Assembly (NCBI GenBank): GCA_944392805.1
Contig: CALXXZ010000005.1
Location: forward strand, 57,119 to 121,118
DNA length: 64,000 nucleotides
From: an uncultured Clostridia bacterium
GTDB lineage: Bacteria; Bacillota; Clostridia; TANB77; CAG-508
Reading direction: 5' to 3'
A program made the position numbers and the translations under genes. The notes under the pieces were generated by a model. That model was not told where the DNA came from, did not search any database, and was given only the letters and a program-made list of their open reading frames with translations. Each line of letters opens with the position of its first letter. The stretch's first letter is position 1. Positions 1-8,608 of the stretch are shown here, piece by piece.

Positions 1-1
1 C

Positions 2-226
2 AAAATATTTTTAGGTTATGAAGATAAAAGAAAAATAGTGCAAGAAAATAATATTGATATATTTATAGATGATAATTTAAAAACATGTGAATTAATTGCC
101 GATATGAATATAAAAGTACTAATGATGAATACAAGACTTAATAAAAATGTAAATGTAAAAAATCAAAAAATAGAAAGAGTCTTTTCATGGAAAGAAATAG
201 AAGAAAAGTGTACTAAAAATAGGTAA
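2..226 (+). CDS. 3' end of a HAD-type 5'-nucleotidase-like protein (partial)
   Basis: The reading frame is open from the left edge of the window and ends at a TAA at 224-226, so only about the last 74 residues are present. The run IFIDDN, followed by a short helix and then a hydrophobic strand (KVLMMNT), resembles HAD motif IV and the following strand of the small cytosolic 5'(3')-deoxyribonucleotidase / YqfW group. Those enzymes dephosphorylate nucleoside monophosphates. The nucleophile aspartates lie outside the window, so activity cannot be judged. It ends 26 bases before gatA and may share its transcript. The family call is inferred from a short C-terminal segment. Confidence 0.55.
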   Translation, partial: KIFLGYEDKRKIVQENNIDIFIDDNLKTCELIADMNIKVLMMNTRLNKNVNVKNQKIERVFSWKEIEEKCTKNR

Positions 227-252
227 TGCAAAATGAGTAAGGAGGAAAAAGA

Positions 253-1704
253 ATGGATATTACAGAATTAACTGTACATGAATTGTTAGAAAAATTAAAA
301 ACTAAAGAATTAACAATAAAAGAAATAAATGAAGCATATGCAAAAAGAATAGAAGAAAAAGAAAAAGATGTAGATGCTTTTGTAACAGTACTTACAGAAC
401 AAGCATTAGAGCAAGCAAAACAAGTTCCAGAAAATTCAGGAGAATTAGCAGGAATACCAATAGGAATAAAAGATAATATATGTACAAAAGGAATAAAAAC
501 AACATGTAGTTCAAAAATGTTAGAAAACTTTGTATCACCATATGATGCAACAGTAATGGAAAAAATAAATTCTAAAGGAATGATAACATTAGGAAAACTA
601 AATATGGATGAATTTGCAATGGGAGGTTCAACAGAATATTCATATTTTAAGAAAACAAAAAATCCATGGGATTTAAATAGAGTACCAGGAGGTTCATCAG
701 GAGGCTCAGCAGCAGCAGTTGCAGCAAACATGGTACCATGGGCACTTGGAACAGATACAGGAGGAAGTATAAGACAACCTGCAAGTTTATGTGGAGTAGT
801 AGGCTTAAAACCAACATATGGACTAGTTTCAAGATATGGAGTAGTAGCATTTGCATCATCACTTGACCAAGTTGGAACATTTACAAAAGATGTTGAAGAT
901 TGTGCAATACTTTTAAATGTAATAGCAGGTAAAGATGAAAAAGATTCAACATCAGTAGATGTAGGAGAAAAAGATTATACAAAAGCACTACAAAAAGATG
1001 TAAAAGGATTAAAAATAGGAGTTCCAAAGGAATTCTATGGAGAAGGAATAAATCCTGAAGTTAAAAAATCTTTAGAACAAGCAATAGAAAAATATAAAGA
1101 AATGGGAGCAGAAATAGAAGAATTCTCATTAGACATTGCAAATTATTCATTAGCAACATATTATATAATTGCCTGTGCAGAAGCTAGTTCAAACTTAGGA
1201 AGATTTGATGGGATTAGATACACATATAGAGCACCAGAAGCAAAAAATTTAAAAGAAATTTATAAAAAATCAAGAAGTGAAGGATTTGGAGCAGAAGTAA
1301 AAAGAAGAATTATACTTGGAACTTATGTACTTTCATCAGGATATTATGATGCATATTACAAAAAAGCACAACAAGTACGTACATTAGTAATGAATGAATT
1401 TAACAAAGCATTTGAAAAATATGATGTAATTATAACTCCAACATCTCCAACAGTAGCATTTAAAATAGGAGAGAAATCAAGTAATCCTATGGAAATGTAT
1501 TTAGCAGATATATGTACAGTATCAGTAAATATAGCAGGATTACCAGGAATATCAATTCCATGTGGGGTAGATAGTCAAGGTTTACCAATAGGAATGCAAA
1601 TAATAGGAAATAAATTTGAAGAAGAGAAAATTCTAAAAGTAGCATATGCATTTGAACAAGAAACAAACTTTAGAGAAAAATATAAACCACAATTCAAAAA
1701 ATAA
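253..1704 (+). CDS. gatA: Asp-tRNA(Asn)/Glu-tRNA(Gln) amidotransferase subunit A
   Basis: This is the glutaminase subunit of the GatCAB complex. It releases ammonia from glutamine for conversion of Glu-tRNA(Gln) or Asp-tRNA(Asn) to the amidated form. The 483 residues match the usual family length. The amidase-signature Ser-cisSer-Lys triad is visible as Lys73 (GIKDN), Ser148 in the GGSSGGSA loop and Ser172 (GTDTGGS). The start ATG follows an AAGGAGG at 239-245. gatB follows after 15 bases, so the two are co-transcribed. gatC, which often precedes gatA, is not here: the upstream gene is unrelated. The gatC product must come from elsewhere. Confidence 0.97.
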   Translation: MDITELTVHELLEKLKTKELTIKEINEAYAKRIEEKEKDVDAFVTVLTEQALEQAKQVPENSGELAGIPIGIKDNICTKGIKTTCSSKMLENFVSPYDATVMEKINSKGMITLGKLNMDEFAMGGSTEYSYFKKTKNPWDLNRVPGGSSGGSAAAVAANMVPWALGTDTGGSIRQPASLCGVVGLKPTYGLVSRYGVVAFASSLDQVGTFTKDVEDCAILLNVIAGKDEKDSTSVDVGEKDYTKALQKDVKGLKIGVPKEFYGEGINPEVKKSLEQAIEKYKEMGAEIEEFSLDIANYSLATYYIIACAEASSNLGRFDGIRYTYRAPEAKNLKEIYKKSRSEGFGAEVKRRIILGTYVLSSGYYDAYYKKAQQVRTLVMNEFNKAFEKYDVIITPTSPTVAFKIGEKSSNPMEMYLADICTVSVNIAGLPGISIPCGVDSQGLPIGMQIIGNKFEEEKILKVAYAFEQETNFREKYKPQFKK

Positions 1705-1719
1705 TAAGGAGGCAAATAA

Positions 1720-3159
1720 ATGTCAAGAGAAGATTATGAAATAGTAATGGGACTAGAAGTTCATGCAGAATTATCAACAAAAACAAAAATATTCTGTTCA
1801 TGTCCAACAGCATTTGGAGCAGCACCAAATACACAAGTATGCCCAATTTGTATGGCAATGCCAGGAACATTACCAGTTTTAAATGAAAAAGTAGTAGAAT
1901 ATGCGGTAAAAGCAGGATTAGCAACAAATTGTGAAATAGAGAGAAACAGTAAAAATGATAGAAAAAATTATTTTTACCCAGACTTACCAAAAGCATATCA
2001 AATATCACAATATGATAAACCATTATGTAAAAAAGGTTATATAGAAATTGAAACAAGTCAAGGGAAAAAGAAAATAGGAATCACTCGTATCCATATAGAA
2101 GAAGACGCAGGAAAATTAAATCACGATGAATTAGGTGGAGGAAGTTTAGTAGATTTAAATAGAGCTGGTGTACCACTTATAGAAATTGTATCAGAACCAG
2201 ACTTTCGCACAGTAGAAGAAGTTGATACATATTTGAAAAAATTAAAATCAATATTAGAATATATTGAGGTATCAGATTGTAAAATGCAAGAAGGTTCATA
2301 TAGGGCAGATGTAAATGTTTCAATTCGTAAAAAAGGAGAAACAAAATTAGGTACTCGTACAGAAATGAAAAACATGAACTCTTTTAGAAGCATTACAAGA
2401 GCTCTTGAATATGAAATTAATAGACAAATCGATGTAGTTGAAAATGGAGGAATAATTGAACAAGAAACACTTAGATGGGATGAAGTTTCAGGAAAAACAT
2501 TTTCAATGAGAGATAAAGAAGATGCTCAAGATTATAGATATTTTCCTGAACCAGATTTAGTAGCAATAAATCTATCAGAAGAATATATTGAAAGAATCAA
2601 AAAAGATTTACCAGAAATGCCTGAAAGCAGAAAACAAAGGTATTTAGAAGAATATAAACTTTCTGAAAAAGACGCAGGAATATTAACATCTTCAAAATAT
2701 TTATCAGATTTATTTGAAAAAGCTTCAGAAGTTTGTGGAAATTATAAAGCTGTTAATAACTGGATAATTTCTGATATTTCAAGAATATTGAATGAAACAG
2801 AGATGGACCCAATTGAAATACCTTTTGATGCTAATCAATTAGGAAAACTTGTAATTTTAATTGATAAAGGAACTATAAGTTCAAGTATTGGAAAAAAAGT
2901 CTTAGAAGAACTTTTTGAAAATCCAAGAGATCCAGAAGATATTATTAAAGAAAAAGGGTGGATACAGATTTCTGATGAAGGAGAAATTAAACAATTAGTT
3001 TTAAAAATTATTGAAGCAAATCCTCAATCAGTTGCCGATTTTAAAGCAGGTAAAGATAGAGCTATTGGTTTCTTAGTAGGACAAGCTATGAAAGAAACTA
3101 AGGGTAAAGCAAATCCACAAATGCTTAATAAAATGTTTGCAGAAGAATTAAAAAAATAA
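1720..3159 (+). CDS. gatB: Asp-tRNA(Asn)/Glu-tRNA(Gln) amidotransferase subunit B
   Basis: This is the tRNA-binding and kinase subunit of GatCAB. It phosphorylates the misacylated Glu or Asp so that ammonia from GatA can replace the phosphate. The 479 residues are the full family length. Residues 1-290 form the GatB cradle/kinase part, including MGLEVHAEL near the N-terminus and the conserved DLNRAGVPLIEIVSEPD segment. The tail (from about 330) is the helical YqeY-like tRNA-binding domain. The ribosome site AAGGAGG sits 8-14 bases before the ATG. It is the last gene of the gatAB unit, and a long hairpin terminator follows immediately. Confidence 0.97.
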   Translation: MSREDYEIVMGLEVHAELSTKTKIFCSCPTAFGAAPNTQVCPICMAMPGTLPVLNEKVVEYAVKAGLATNCEIERNSKNDRKNYFYPDLPKAYQISQYDKPLCKKGYIEIETSQGKKKIGITRIHIEEDAGKLNHDELGGGSLVDLNRAGVPLIEIVSEPDFRTVEEVDTYLKKLKSILEYIEVSDCKMQEGSYRADVNVSIRKKGETKLGTRTEMKNMNSFRSITRALEYEINRQIDVVENGGIIEQETLRWDEVSGKTFSMRDKEDAQDYRYFPEPDLVAINLSEEYIERIKKDLPEMPESRKQRYLEEYKLSEKDAGILTSSKYLSDLFEKASEVCGNYKAVNNWIISDISRILNETEMDPIEIPFDANQLGKLVILIDKGTISSSIGKKVLEELFENPRDPEDIIKEKGWIQISDEGEIKQLVLKIIEANPQSVADFKAGKDRAIGFLVGQAMKETKGKANPQMLNKMFAEELKK

Positions 3160-3165
3160 TCAATA

Positions 3166-3240
3166 AAAAAGAAATATATAACTTTTGAATAAAGCCATAG
3201 ATATGTTTCGGCTATGAGAAAGTTATATATTTCTTTTTAT
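3166..3240. terminator. Rho-independent terminator between gatB and a convergent membrane gene
   Basis: A near-perfect 20-bp stem pairs 3166-3185 with 3219-3238. An A-run lies on the left arm and a T-run on the right, so it can work in both directions. The 33-base loop has a smaller AGCC/GGCT stem. It separates gatB from the leftward gene that ends at 3251. Confidence 0.85.
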
Positions 3241-3250
3241 TACTATAATT

Positions 3251-3496
3251 TTATAATCCTTGTTTTCTTATAAAATCAACAACAATTCCACAAATAATAA
3301 ATTCAACTGCAAAAGTGAAACTAGACTTCATTAATATCATACCCAAATGATAAAAAAATACAGATCCCAAAAGTATGTAAGATAATAGAACTCCAATTGC
3401 AGCTAAACAAACAAATCCAGAAAACAATAAACCATATTTCATAATTTTATATGTATCTTTATCTAAATTTTTTAAACCTGTGATTATCTTTTGCAT
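3251..3496 (-). CDS. Small two-span membrane protein of unknown function
   Basis: This is a leftward gene of 81 residues. I place the start at the ATG at 3496-3494 because GAGGTGAATGCT precedes it; a longer upstream reading has no ribosome site. The N-terminal 18 residues are charged (KNLDKDTYK). Two hydrophobic segments follow at about 20-45 and 50-75, and the C-terminus is short and basic (RKQGL). I do not recognise a family. It lies between the gatB terminator and the radA promoter and is transcribed away from radA. Confidence 0.65.
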   Translation of the reverse strand: MQKIITGLKNLDKDTYKIMKYGLLFSGFVCLAAIGVLLSYILLGSVFFYHLGMILMKSSFTFAVEFIICGIVVDFIRKQGL

Positions 3497-3590
3497 AGCA
3501 TTCACCTCATAATTAATAATAACATGATACAAGAAGAAAATCAAAGGAAATATATGACAATAAAAAGCAAACACTATTTTGTTAGGAGTA

Positions 3591-3619
3591 TTGATTTTTA
3601 TGAAAAAATATTATATAAT
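3591..3619 (+). promoter_or_regulatory. Sigma-A type promoter for radA-disA
   Basis: TTGATT at 3591-3596 is separated by exactly 17 bases from a consensus TATAAT at 3614-3619. It lies 31 bases before the radA start codon, which gives a short leader containing the GGAAGGGAA ribosome site. Confidence 0.75.
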
Positions 3620-3649
3620 GCGAAACAAAAGCAAGGAAGGGAAAATAAA

Positions 3650-5011
3650 ATGGCAAAAGCAAAAACAGTATTTGTATGTAGTGAATGTGGAAACGAATCA
3701 CCAAAATGGTTAGGAAAATGTCCGGCGTGTAATAGTTGGAACACATTTTACGAGCAAAAAATAGAAAAATATACAGAAACAAATAAAATAGAAAAAAAGA
3801 TAAATAATACTCCAAAACCACTAAACAGTTATGTAGGACAAGAGGCAAATAGAACATCAACAGGATATTCAGAATTAGACAGAGTATTAGGAGGAGGACT
3901 AGTAAAAGGTTCATTAATATTATTAGGAGGAGAACCTGGAATAGGAAAATCAACATTAATCCTACAACTATGTGAAAAAGTACAAGGAGAAGGAAAAGTA
4001 TTATATGTATCAGGAGAAGAATCAGCAGAACAAATAAAATTAAGAGCAGATAGATTAAACGTAAAAAATGAAGAATTAATGTTTTTAGGAGAAACTGATA
4101 TAGATATAGTAAAAGATGCAATAACAGAAACAAAACCAAAACTAGTAATAATAGACTCAATACAAACAATGTATTCAGATGAAATAACTGCAGCTGCTGG
4201 AAGTGTTAGTCAAGTAAGAGAAATTACTTCACAAATTATGAGAGTATGCAAATCACAACAAATAACAACAATAATAATAGGGCATGTAACAAAAGAAGGA
4301 AATATAGCAGGACCAAGAGTATTAGAACATATGGTAGACACAGTATTGTATTTAGAAGGAGAAAGATACAATACATATAGAATACTAAGAGCAGTAAAAA
4401 ATAGATTTGGTTCAACAAATGAAATTGGGATGTTTGAAATGAAACAAGAAGGAATGTGTGAAGTAACAAATCCATCAGATGTATTAATAACAGAAAGAGA
4501 AGACAACCCATCAGGATCATGTATAGTAGCAAGTTTAGAAGGAACAAGACCAATATTAGTAGAAATGCAAGCATTAACATCTCAAAGTGTATTTGGAATA
4601 CCAAAGAGAACAGGAAATGGATTTGACTATAACAGACTAGCTGTGTTAATAGCAGTATTAGAAAAAAGAGCAGGACTAATGTTAGGTGCACAAGACATAT
4701 ATTTGAATATTGCCGGAGGAATGAAATTAACAGAGCCAGCAGTAGACTTGGGGATAATAGCAACAGTAGCATCAGCATTTAAAAATATACCAATAGCAAA
4801 AGACGTTGTAGTCATAGGAGAAGTAGGGCTAACAGGAGAAGTAAGGAGAATAAATTTAATAGAAAAAAGACTAAAAGAAGCGGAAAAATTAGGGTTTAAA
4901 ACATGCATAATTCCAGAAAGTAACAAAAAAGGCTTGAAAGATGAGTTCAAATTAGATATAATAGGTGTGAAAAATATAGGGGAAGCATTAAAAATACTTG
5001 GAATCAAATAA
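3650..5011 (+). CDS. radA: DNA repair protein RadA (RecA-like branch-migration helicase)
   Basis: RadA is a hexameric, ATP-driven helicase that extends D-loops and processes recombination intermediates. With the start at 3650 the protein is 453 residues, the family length; longer upstream readings lack a ribosome site and would delay the zinc finger. Visible parts are a four-cysteine zinc finger (Cys10, 13, 24, 27), Walker A GGEPGIGKST at 93-102, the RadA-specific KNRFG motif in the middle, and a C-terminal Lon-like domain beginning near GNGFDYNRLAVL. disA follows 31 bases downstream, the usual Firmicutes pairing. Confidence 0.97.
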   Translation: MAKAKTVFVCSECGNESPKWLGKCPACNSWNTFYEQKIEKYTETNKIEKKINNTPKPLNSYVGQEANRTSTGYSELDRVLGGGLVKGSLILLGGEPGIGKSTLILQLCEKVQGEGKVLYVSGEESAEQIKLRADRLNVKNEELMFLGETDIDIVKDAITETKPKLVIIDSIQTMYSDEITAAAGSVSQVREITSQIMRVCKSQQITTIIIGHVTKEGNIAGPRVLEHMVDTVLYLEGERYNTYRILRAVKNRFGSTNEIGMFEMKQEGMCEVTNPSDVLITEREDNPSGSCIVASLEGTRPILVEMQALTSQSVFGIPKRTGNGFDYNRLAVLIAVLEKRAGLMLGAQDIYLNIAGGMKLTEPAVDLGIIATVASAFKNIPIAKDVVVIGEVGLTGEVRRINLIEKRLKEAEKLGFKTCIIPESNKKGLKDEFKLDIIGVKNIGEALKILGIK

Positions 5012-5042
5012 AAATTCAATCTAAAACAGAAAGAGGTGAAAA

Positions 5043-6116
5043 ATGAAGACAATAAAGGAAGACCCATTAGCAGAGATATTAAAAAAGATTGCCCCAGGAA
5101 CATCAATAAGAGAAGGACTAGATAATATATTAAGAGCAAAAACAGGAGCACTATTATTAATAACAGATAAGCAAGAAGTAATAGATGAAGTAGTAGATGG
5201 TGGATTTTATATAAATGAAGAATATACATCATCAAAATTATATGAACTCGCTAAAATGGATGGAGCTATAGTACTAAGTGGAGATATGAAAAGGATTATA
5301 TTTGCAAATGCACAATTAATTCCGTCATATGAAATACCTACAGTAGAAACTGGAACAAGACATAGAACAGCAGAAAGAACCGCAAAACAGACTGGAGAAT
5401 TAGTAATAAGTATATCTCAGAGAAGAAACATAATAACAATATTTAAAGAAAATAGCAGATATATATTAGAAGAAACGGGAGTAGTGCTAAATAAAGCAAA
5501 TCAAGCAATACAAACACTAGAAAAATATAGAAAAGTATATGACACTAAGTTAAGTATATTAAATGAATATGAATTTAATGATATAGTAACACTAGATAAT
5601 GTACTTGTAGTAATACAAAGAGCAGAAATGGTAATGAGAATAGTAGAAGAAATACAAAAACAGATATATGAACTAGGTGAAGACGGTAGACTTGTAAGTA
5701 TGCAATTAGAGGAATTAATTGGAGGACTAGAAAAAGAAGAATTGCAACTTATAAAAGACTATTTAGTAAAAGATGAAAAAGGAGAAGATATTCAAGAACA
5801 ACTAACAAAATTAGGACCAGAAGAATTAATTAAAATGCAATCAATAGCAAAAATATTGGGATATGAAAGCTTCGAAAATTATGAAGAATTAGCAGTATAC
5901 CCAAAAGGATATAGAATACTAAGCAAAGTACCACGAATGCCAAGTAGTATTGTAGAAAAATTAGTAAAATCTTTCAAATCATTTCAACATATATTAATGG
6001 CAGAAATAAATGAGTTAGACAAAGTTGAAGGAATTGGAGATGTAAGAGCTAGAACTATTAAACAATCTTTGAAGAAAATGCAAGAACAATTTGCATTTGA
6101 AAATATATTAATTTAG
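5043..6116 (+). CDS. disA: DNA integrity scanning diadenylate cyclase DisA
   Basis: DisA makes c-di-AMP from two ATP and is inhibited when it meets branched DNA, so it links genome integrity to c-di-AMP signalling. The 357 residues match the family. The DAC domain carries the signatures DGA at 73-75 and GTRHRTAER (RHR at 106-108). A helical linker follows, and the C-terminus has helix-hairpin-helix DNA-binding elements (LDKVEGIGDVRAR). It directly follows radA, whose product acts on the same branched structures. The ribosome site AGAGGTG precedes the ATG. Confidence 0.97.
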   Translation: MKTIKEDPLAEILKKIAPGTSIREGLDNILRAKTGALLLITDKQEVIDEVVDGGFYINEEYTSSKLYELAKMDGAIVLSGDMKRIIFANAQLIPSYEIPTVETGTRHRTAERTAKQTGELVISISQRRNIITIFKENSRYILEETGVVLNKANQAIQTLEKYRKVYDTKLSILNEYEFNDIVTLDNVLVVIQRAEMVMRIVEEIQKQIYELGEDGRLVSMQLEELIGGLEKEELQLIKDYLVKDEKGEDIQEQLTKLGPEELIKMQSIAKILGYESFENYEELAVYPKGYRILSKVPRMPSSIVEKLVKSFKSFQHILMAEINELDKVEGIGDVRARTIKQSLKKMQEQFAFENILI

Positions 6117-6132
6117 GAAGGAAAGAAAGAAA

Positions 6133-6945
6133 ATGAAAAAAGCATCAAACATAATAACAATAATTGCATTAATAGCAATAATTGTTTTAATAGGAACAAT
6201 ATCATATGGATATTACAAGAAAGTGACAATGGAAGTAAAAAATCCAATAGTAACAATGGAAGTACAAGATTTTGGAACAATTAAATTAGAATTATACCCA
6301 GCTATGGCACCAGAAACTGTGTCAAACTTTGTAGCATTAGCACAAAATGGATTTTATGATGGATTAAAATTCCACAGAGTAGTGGATGGATTCATGATAC
6401 AAGGTGGAGACAAAAATGGAGATGGAACAGGAACTCCAACATTAAGAGATTTAGGATTAGATGTTAGTGATGAAGAAAATAAAGAATATTGTATAACAGG
6501 AGAATTTTTAGCAAATGGAGATTCAAATAATACATTAAAACATAAAGAAGGGGTTATCTCAATGGCTAGAAGTGATTATACTTCATATTCTCCAGCATTA
6601 ACAACAGAAAGTTATAATTCTGCAGGTTCACAATTCTTTATTATGACAGCTGAAACAGCTTCTTTAAATGGATATTATGCACCATTTGGACAAGTAATCG
6701 AAGGAATGGATGTTGTACATGCAATAGAAAAAGTTGAAGTTAAAGCAGAAGAAACTGAAGGAGAATCAACTGAAGAATCAACTGAAGAAAAAGAGAAAAG
6801 TATTCCTGTAAATGATGTAATAATTTCAAAAGTTACAGTAGAAACATATGGAGTTGATTATGGAAAACCAAAAACACTTGATGTTTGGGATTACTATGAT
6901 TGGATTTATAAAACATATGGAATTAATTTAAATTCATATCAATAA
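6133..6945 (+). CDS. Membrane-anchored cyclophilin-type peptidyl-prolyl isomerase
   Basis: This 270-residue protein has a single N-terminal hydrophobic segment (about residues 7-27). With no lipobox cysteine, it should be an uncleaved anchor holding the catalytic domain outside the membrane. The cyclophilin core runs from about 42 to 200 and shows LYPAMAPETVSNFVALA, the catalytic-arginine motif FHRVVDGFMIQGGD, and a later SQFFI. A Glu-rich insert (about 205-225) interrupts the C-terminal part. It probably assists folding of exported proteins. It starts 16 bases after disA and may be read through from it. Confidence 0.9.
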   Translation: MKKASNIITIIALIAIIVLIGTISYGYYKKVTMEVKNPIVTMEVQDFGTIKLELYPAMAPETVSNFVALAQNGFYDGLKFHRVVDGFMIQGGDKNGDGTGTPTLRDLGLDVSDEENKEYCITGEFLANGDSNNTLKHKEGVISMARSDYTSYSPALTTESYNSAGSQFFIMTAETASLNGYYAPFGQVIEGMDVVHAIEKVEVKAEETEGESTEESTEEKEKSIPVNDVIISKVTVETYGVDYGKPKTLDVWDYYDWIYKTYGINLNSYQ

Positions 6946-6948
6946 AAA

Positions 6949-6976
6949 AAGTATAGAGAAATCTATACTTTTTTAA
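6949..6976. terminator. Bidirectional terminator after the cyclophilin gene
   Basis: GTATAGA at 6951-6957 pairs with TCTATAC at 6962-6968 across a GAAA tetraloop, extended by A-run/T-run pairing. It serves the cyclophilin gene on the plus strand and the small gene ending at 6973 on the minus strand. Confidence 0.85.
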
Positions 6977-7182
6977 TCTTCATTAGTAGTATTTGAACTT
7001 TGTAAAGTTTTTACTGAATTTTCTAAGTCATTTAATCTATTTTCTGTTTCAGTATTTCTAAGATGTAAAACATATACTAAACAAACTAAACTTATAATAC
7101 TAATAACACATAAAGCATAAAAGAAACCTAATAAAGTAATTCTTCTGTGTTCTTTTTTATTTTTTTGATTTTGTTCTTCCAT
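6973..7182 (-). CDS. Small single-span membrane protein with coiled-coil tail
   Basis: This 69-residue leftward gene has AGGAGGTG placed 6-13 bases before its ATG. The N-terminus is basic and Gln/Lys-rich, a hydrophobic segment occupies about residues 16-40, and a short heptad-like tail (about 43-64, ENRLNDLENSVKTLQ) should form a coiled coil. This architecture resembles FtsL/DivIC-type or holin-accessory small proteins, but nothing in the sequence fixes a role. It lies just downstream of rpsT on the same strand, past the rpsT terminator. Confidence 0.6.
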   Translation of the reverse strand: MEEQNQKNKKEHRRITLLGFFYALCVISIISLVCLVYVLHLRNTETENRLNDLENSVKTLQSSNTTNED

Positions 7183-7248
7183 ATTTACACCTCCTCATAT
7201 GTATAACGTAATAATATCATATTATACAAAATATGACAATATAAAAAA

Positions 7249-7277
7249 TAAAAATCGCTATTTTTTTAGCGATTTTT
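7249..7277 (-). terminator. rpsT terminator
   Basis: Read on the minus strand, an 11-bp stem AAAAATCGCTA / TAGCGATTTTT closes a short A-rich loop and is followed by a T-run. It lies 4 bases past the rpsT stop codon. Confidence 0.85.
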
Positions 7278-7280
7278 TAT

Positions 7281-7547
7281 TTATGCCATAGCAGCATTTA
7301 ATTTTTTTGATAAGCTAGATTTTTTTCTTGAAGCTGTATTTTTAACGATAACGCCTTTTGTGCAAGCTTGGTCAATTTTTTTAGTAGCTTCTGAAAATAA
7401 TGTTTTAGCTTCTTCTAAATTACCAGCAACAATAGCTTCTTCAAACTTTTTAACAGCTGATTTATATCCAGTTTTAATCATATTATTTGTCATTGTTTTT
7501 TTCTCAATAATTTTAACTCTTTTTTTAGCTGATTTAATATTTGGCAT
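7281..7547 (-). CDS. rpsT: 30S ribosomal protein S20
   Basis: S20 is a small, lysine-rich, three-helix protein that binds 16S rRNA early in 30S assembly. The 88 residues are the family length. The N-terminus MPNIKSAKKRVK is typical, and the tail GVIVKNTASRKKS matches the conserved C-terminal signature. The ribosome site GAGGAGGTG precedes the start. It is transcribed alone, from its own promoter at 7593-7621 to its own terminator. Confidence 0.98.
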   Translation of the reverse strand: MPNIKSAKKRVKIIEKKTMTNNMIKTGYKSAVKKFEEAIVAGNLEEAKTLFSEATKKIDQACTKGVIVKNTASRKKSSLSKKLNAAMA

Positions 7548-7592
7548 GAATGATGCACCTCCTCTTAGTAAAAATAAACTATAACGGATACA

Positions 7593-7621
7593 ATTATATC
7601 ATACAAGTTTAGTTTTGGCAA
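7593..7621 (-). promoter_or_regulatory. Sigma-A type promoter for rpsT
   Basis: On the minus strand TTGCCA (7621-7616) and TATAAT (7598-7593) are separated by 17 bases. This is a near-consensus promoter 46 bases upstream of the rpsT start, fitting strong constitutive expression. Confidence 0.8.
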
Positions 7622-7661
7622 TAGTTATTTTAAAATTTATTTTCTAATATATTTACATAAC

Positions 7662-7690
7662 TTTACAAAAATTGAAATTAATGTTATAAT
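7662..7690 (+). promoter_or_regulatory. Probable promoter of the OB-fold gene
   Basis: TTTACA at 7662-7667 and TATAAT at 7685-7690 have a 17-base spacer. The roughly 110-base leader that follows has two inverted-repeat stretches: AATAATAA/TTATTATT around 7711-7739, and GCATA with TGTGC near 7742-7764. These could fold before the ribosome site at 7796-7802. Confidence 0.6.
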
Positions 7691-7806
7691 AATAATGTTA
7701 CACATTAAATAATAATAAGGGGAGAATTTCTTTATTATTACGCATACGTAATTTTATGTGTGCAAGACAAAGATTCTTCTACAATTCAAAAAACAGGAGG
7801 AAAGAA

Positions 7807-8496
7807 ATGAAAAAAAATTTTTTCGATGAACAGGATCAAGAACTCTTTCAGGAATGTCGGAGGAAACTTGAAAATTTATTTAATATGGTCACAATAAGTG
7901 GCTATATACAAAAAGGATTCAAATTTAGTCATGTTGAAGATGGGAAAATCTTCTACAAAACTATATTAAAGTGTAGACGGATAAGTGGGGGAGAAGATAT
8001 TATCCCCATAGTAATCTCAAAAGAGCTTTTAGAAAAAAAGGCTCTGGACATTTACGTAAATGAATTTACGTATGTCAAAATTATTGGACAATTCCGTTGT
8101 TTAAGAGATGGAACTGTTAAACAAAGATATCTAAAAGTTGATGGGATAAAGTTATATAAAGAACGATCATTTGAATATGATATCAACTTTATATACTTAG
8201 ACGGGTTTGTTTATAAGCCTGTCATAACGCAAAAAACTAAACCCACCCAAATAGCAGTAAAGGTCATTAGAAACCTAGGCGAAGGATCATATGATATAAT
8301 ATATTGCTTTTCCTGGAAGAACTTGGAAGATAAAAACTTAAAAGTAGGGGACAGACTAAAAATAACCGGAAGAATTAAAAGCCGGATTGATCCCAAAAGT
8401 ATAAATAAAGAATACCAAAAATTAACCTATGAAGTTACGATTAAAAATATCGTAACAGTCAAGGAAGAAGTAGAAGAATCAGAAGAGGGACTGTAA
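7807..8496 (+). CDS. Tandem OB-fold, single-stranded-DNA-binding-like protein
   Basis: I choose the ATG at 7807, preceded by CAGGAGG; an ATG at 7756 has no such site. The 229-residue product appears to contain two repeats of an OB-type strand pattern. The first (about 27-105) shows VTISGYIQKGF, KTILKCRR, and FTYVKIIGQF. The second (about 115-205) ends in VGDRLKITGRIKSR. The beginning YIQKGF and the ends VKIIGQF / LKITGRI resemble the edges of SSB domains. The tail is acidic (EEVEESEEGL), as in SSB proteins. Codon use is visibly less A-rich than in neighbours. The SSB-like role is inferred from the fold pattern. Confidence 0.5.
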   Translation: MKKNFFDEQDQELFQECRRKLENLFNMVTISGYIQKGFKFSHVEDGKIFYKTILKCRRISGGEDIIPIVISKELLEKKALDIYVNEFTYVKIIGQFRCLRDGTVKQRYLKVDGIKLYKERSFEYDINFIYLDGFVYKPVITQKTKPTQIAVKVIRNLGEGSYDIIYCFSWKNLEDKNLKVGDRLKITGRIKSRIDPKSINKEYQKLTYEVTIKNIVTVKEEVEESEEGL

Positions 8497-8514
8497 AAGG
8501 TCCCTCTTAAAAAA
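8483..8514 (+). terminator. Terminator overlapping the OB-fold gene stop
   Basis: AAGAGGGAC at 8483-8491 pairs perfectly with GTCCCTCTT at 8500-8508, with an AT-rich tail. The left arm is inside the coding sequence and the stop codon is in the loop. Confidence 0.75.
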
Positions 8515-8537
8515 TTTTATCTAATATCAACAAAACC

Positions 8538-8566
8538 TTGCACTTCCTAGAAGAATATGGTATATT
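8538..8566 (+). promoter_or_regulatory. Promoter of the rpiB operon
   Basis: TTGCAC at 8538-8543 and TATATT at 8561-8566 are 17 bases apart. They lie about 43 bases before the rpiB start, directly after the preceding terminator. Confidence 0.7.
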
Positions 8567-8608
8567 ATAGAAAGTGAAAAAATATACACAAGAAAGGAAT
8601 GTGGTAAA

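Noticed and set aside
213-731. Long antisense frame opposite gatA
   Set aside because: It overlaps the strongly supported gatA entirely and has no ribosome site or family pattern. Such antisense frames are common in AT-rich genes, and many leucine-rich ones were left out for the same reason.
3582-4169. Leucine-rich antisense frame over radA
   Set aside because: Its composition is the reverse reading of A-rich radA codons. It covers the radA promoter and zinc finger and lacks a start site.
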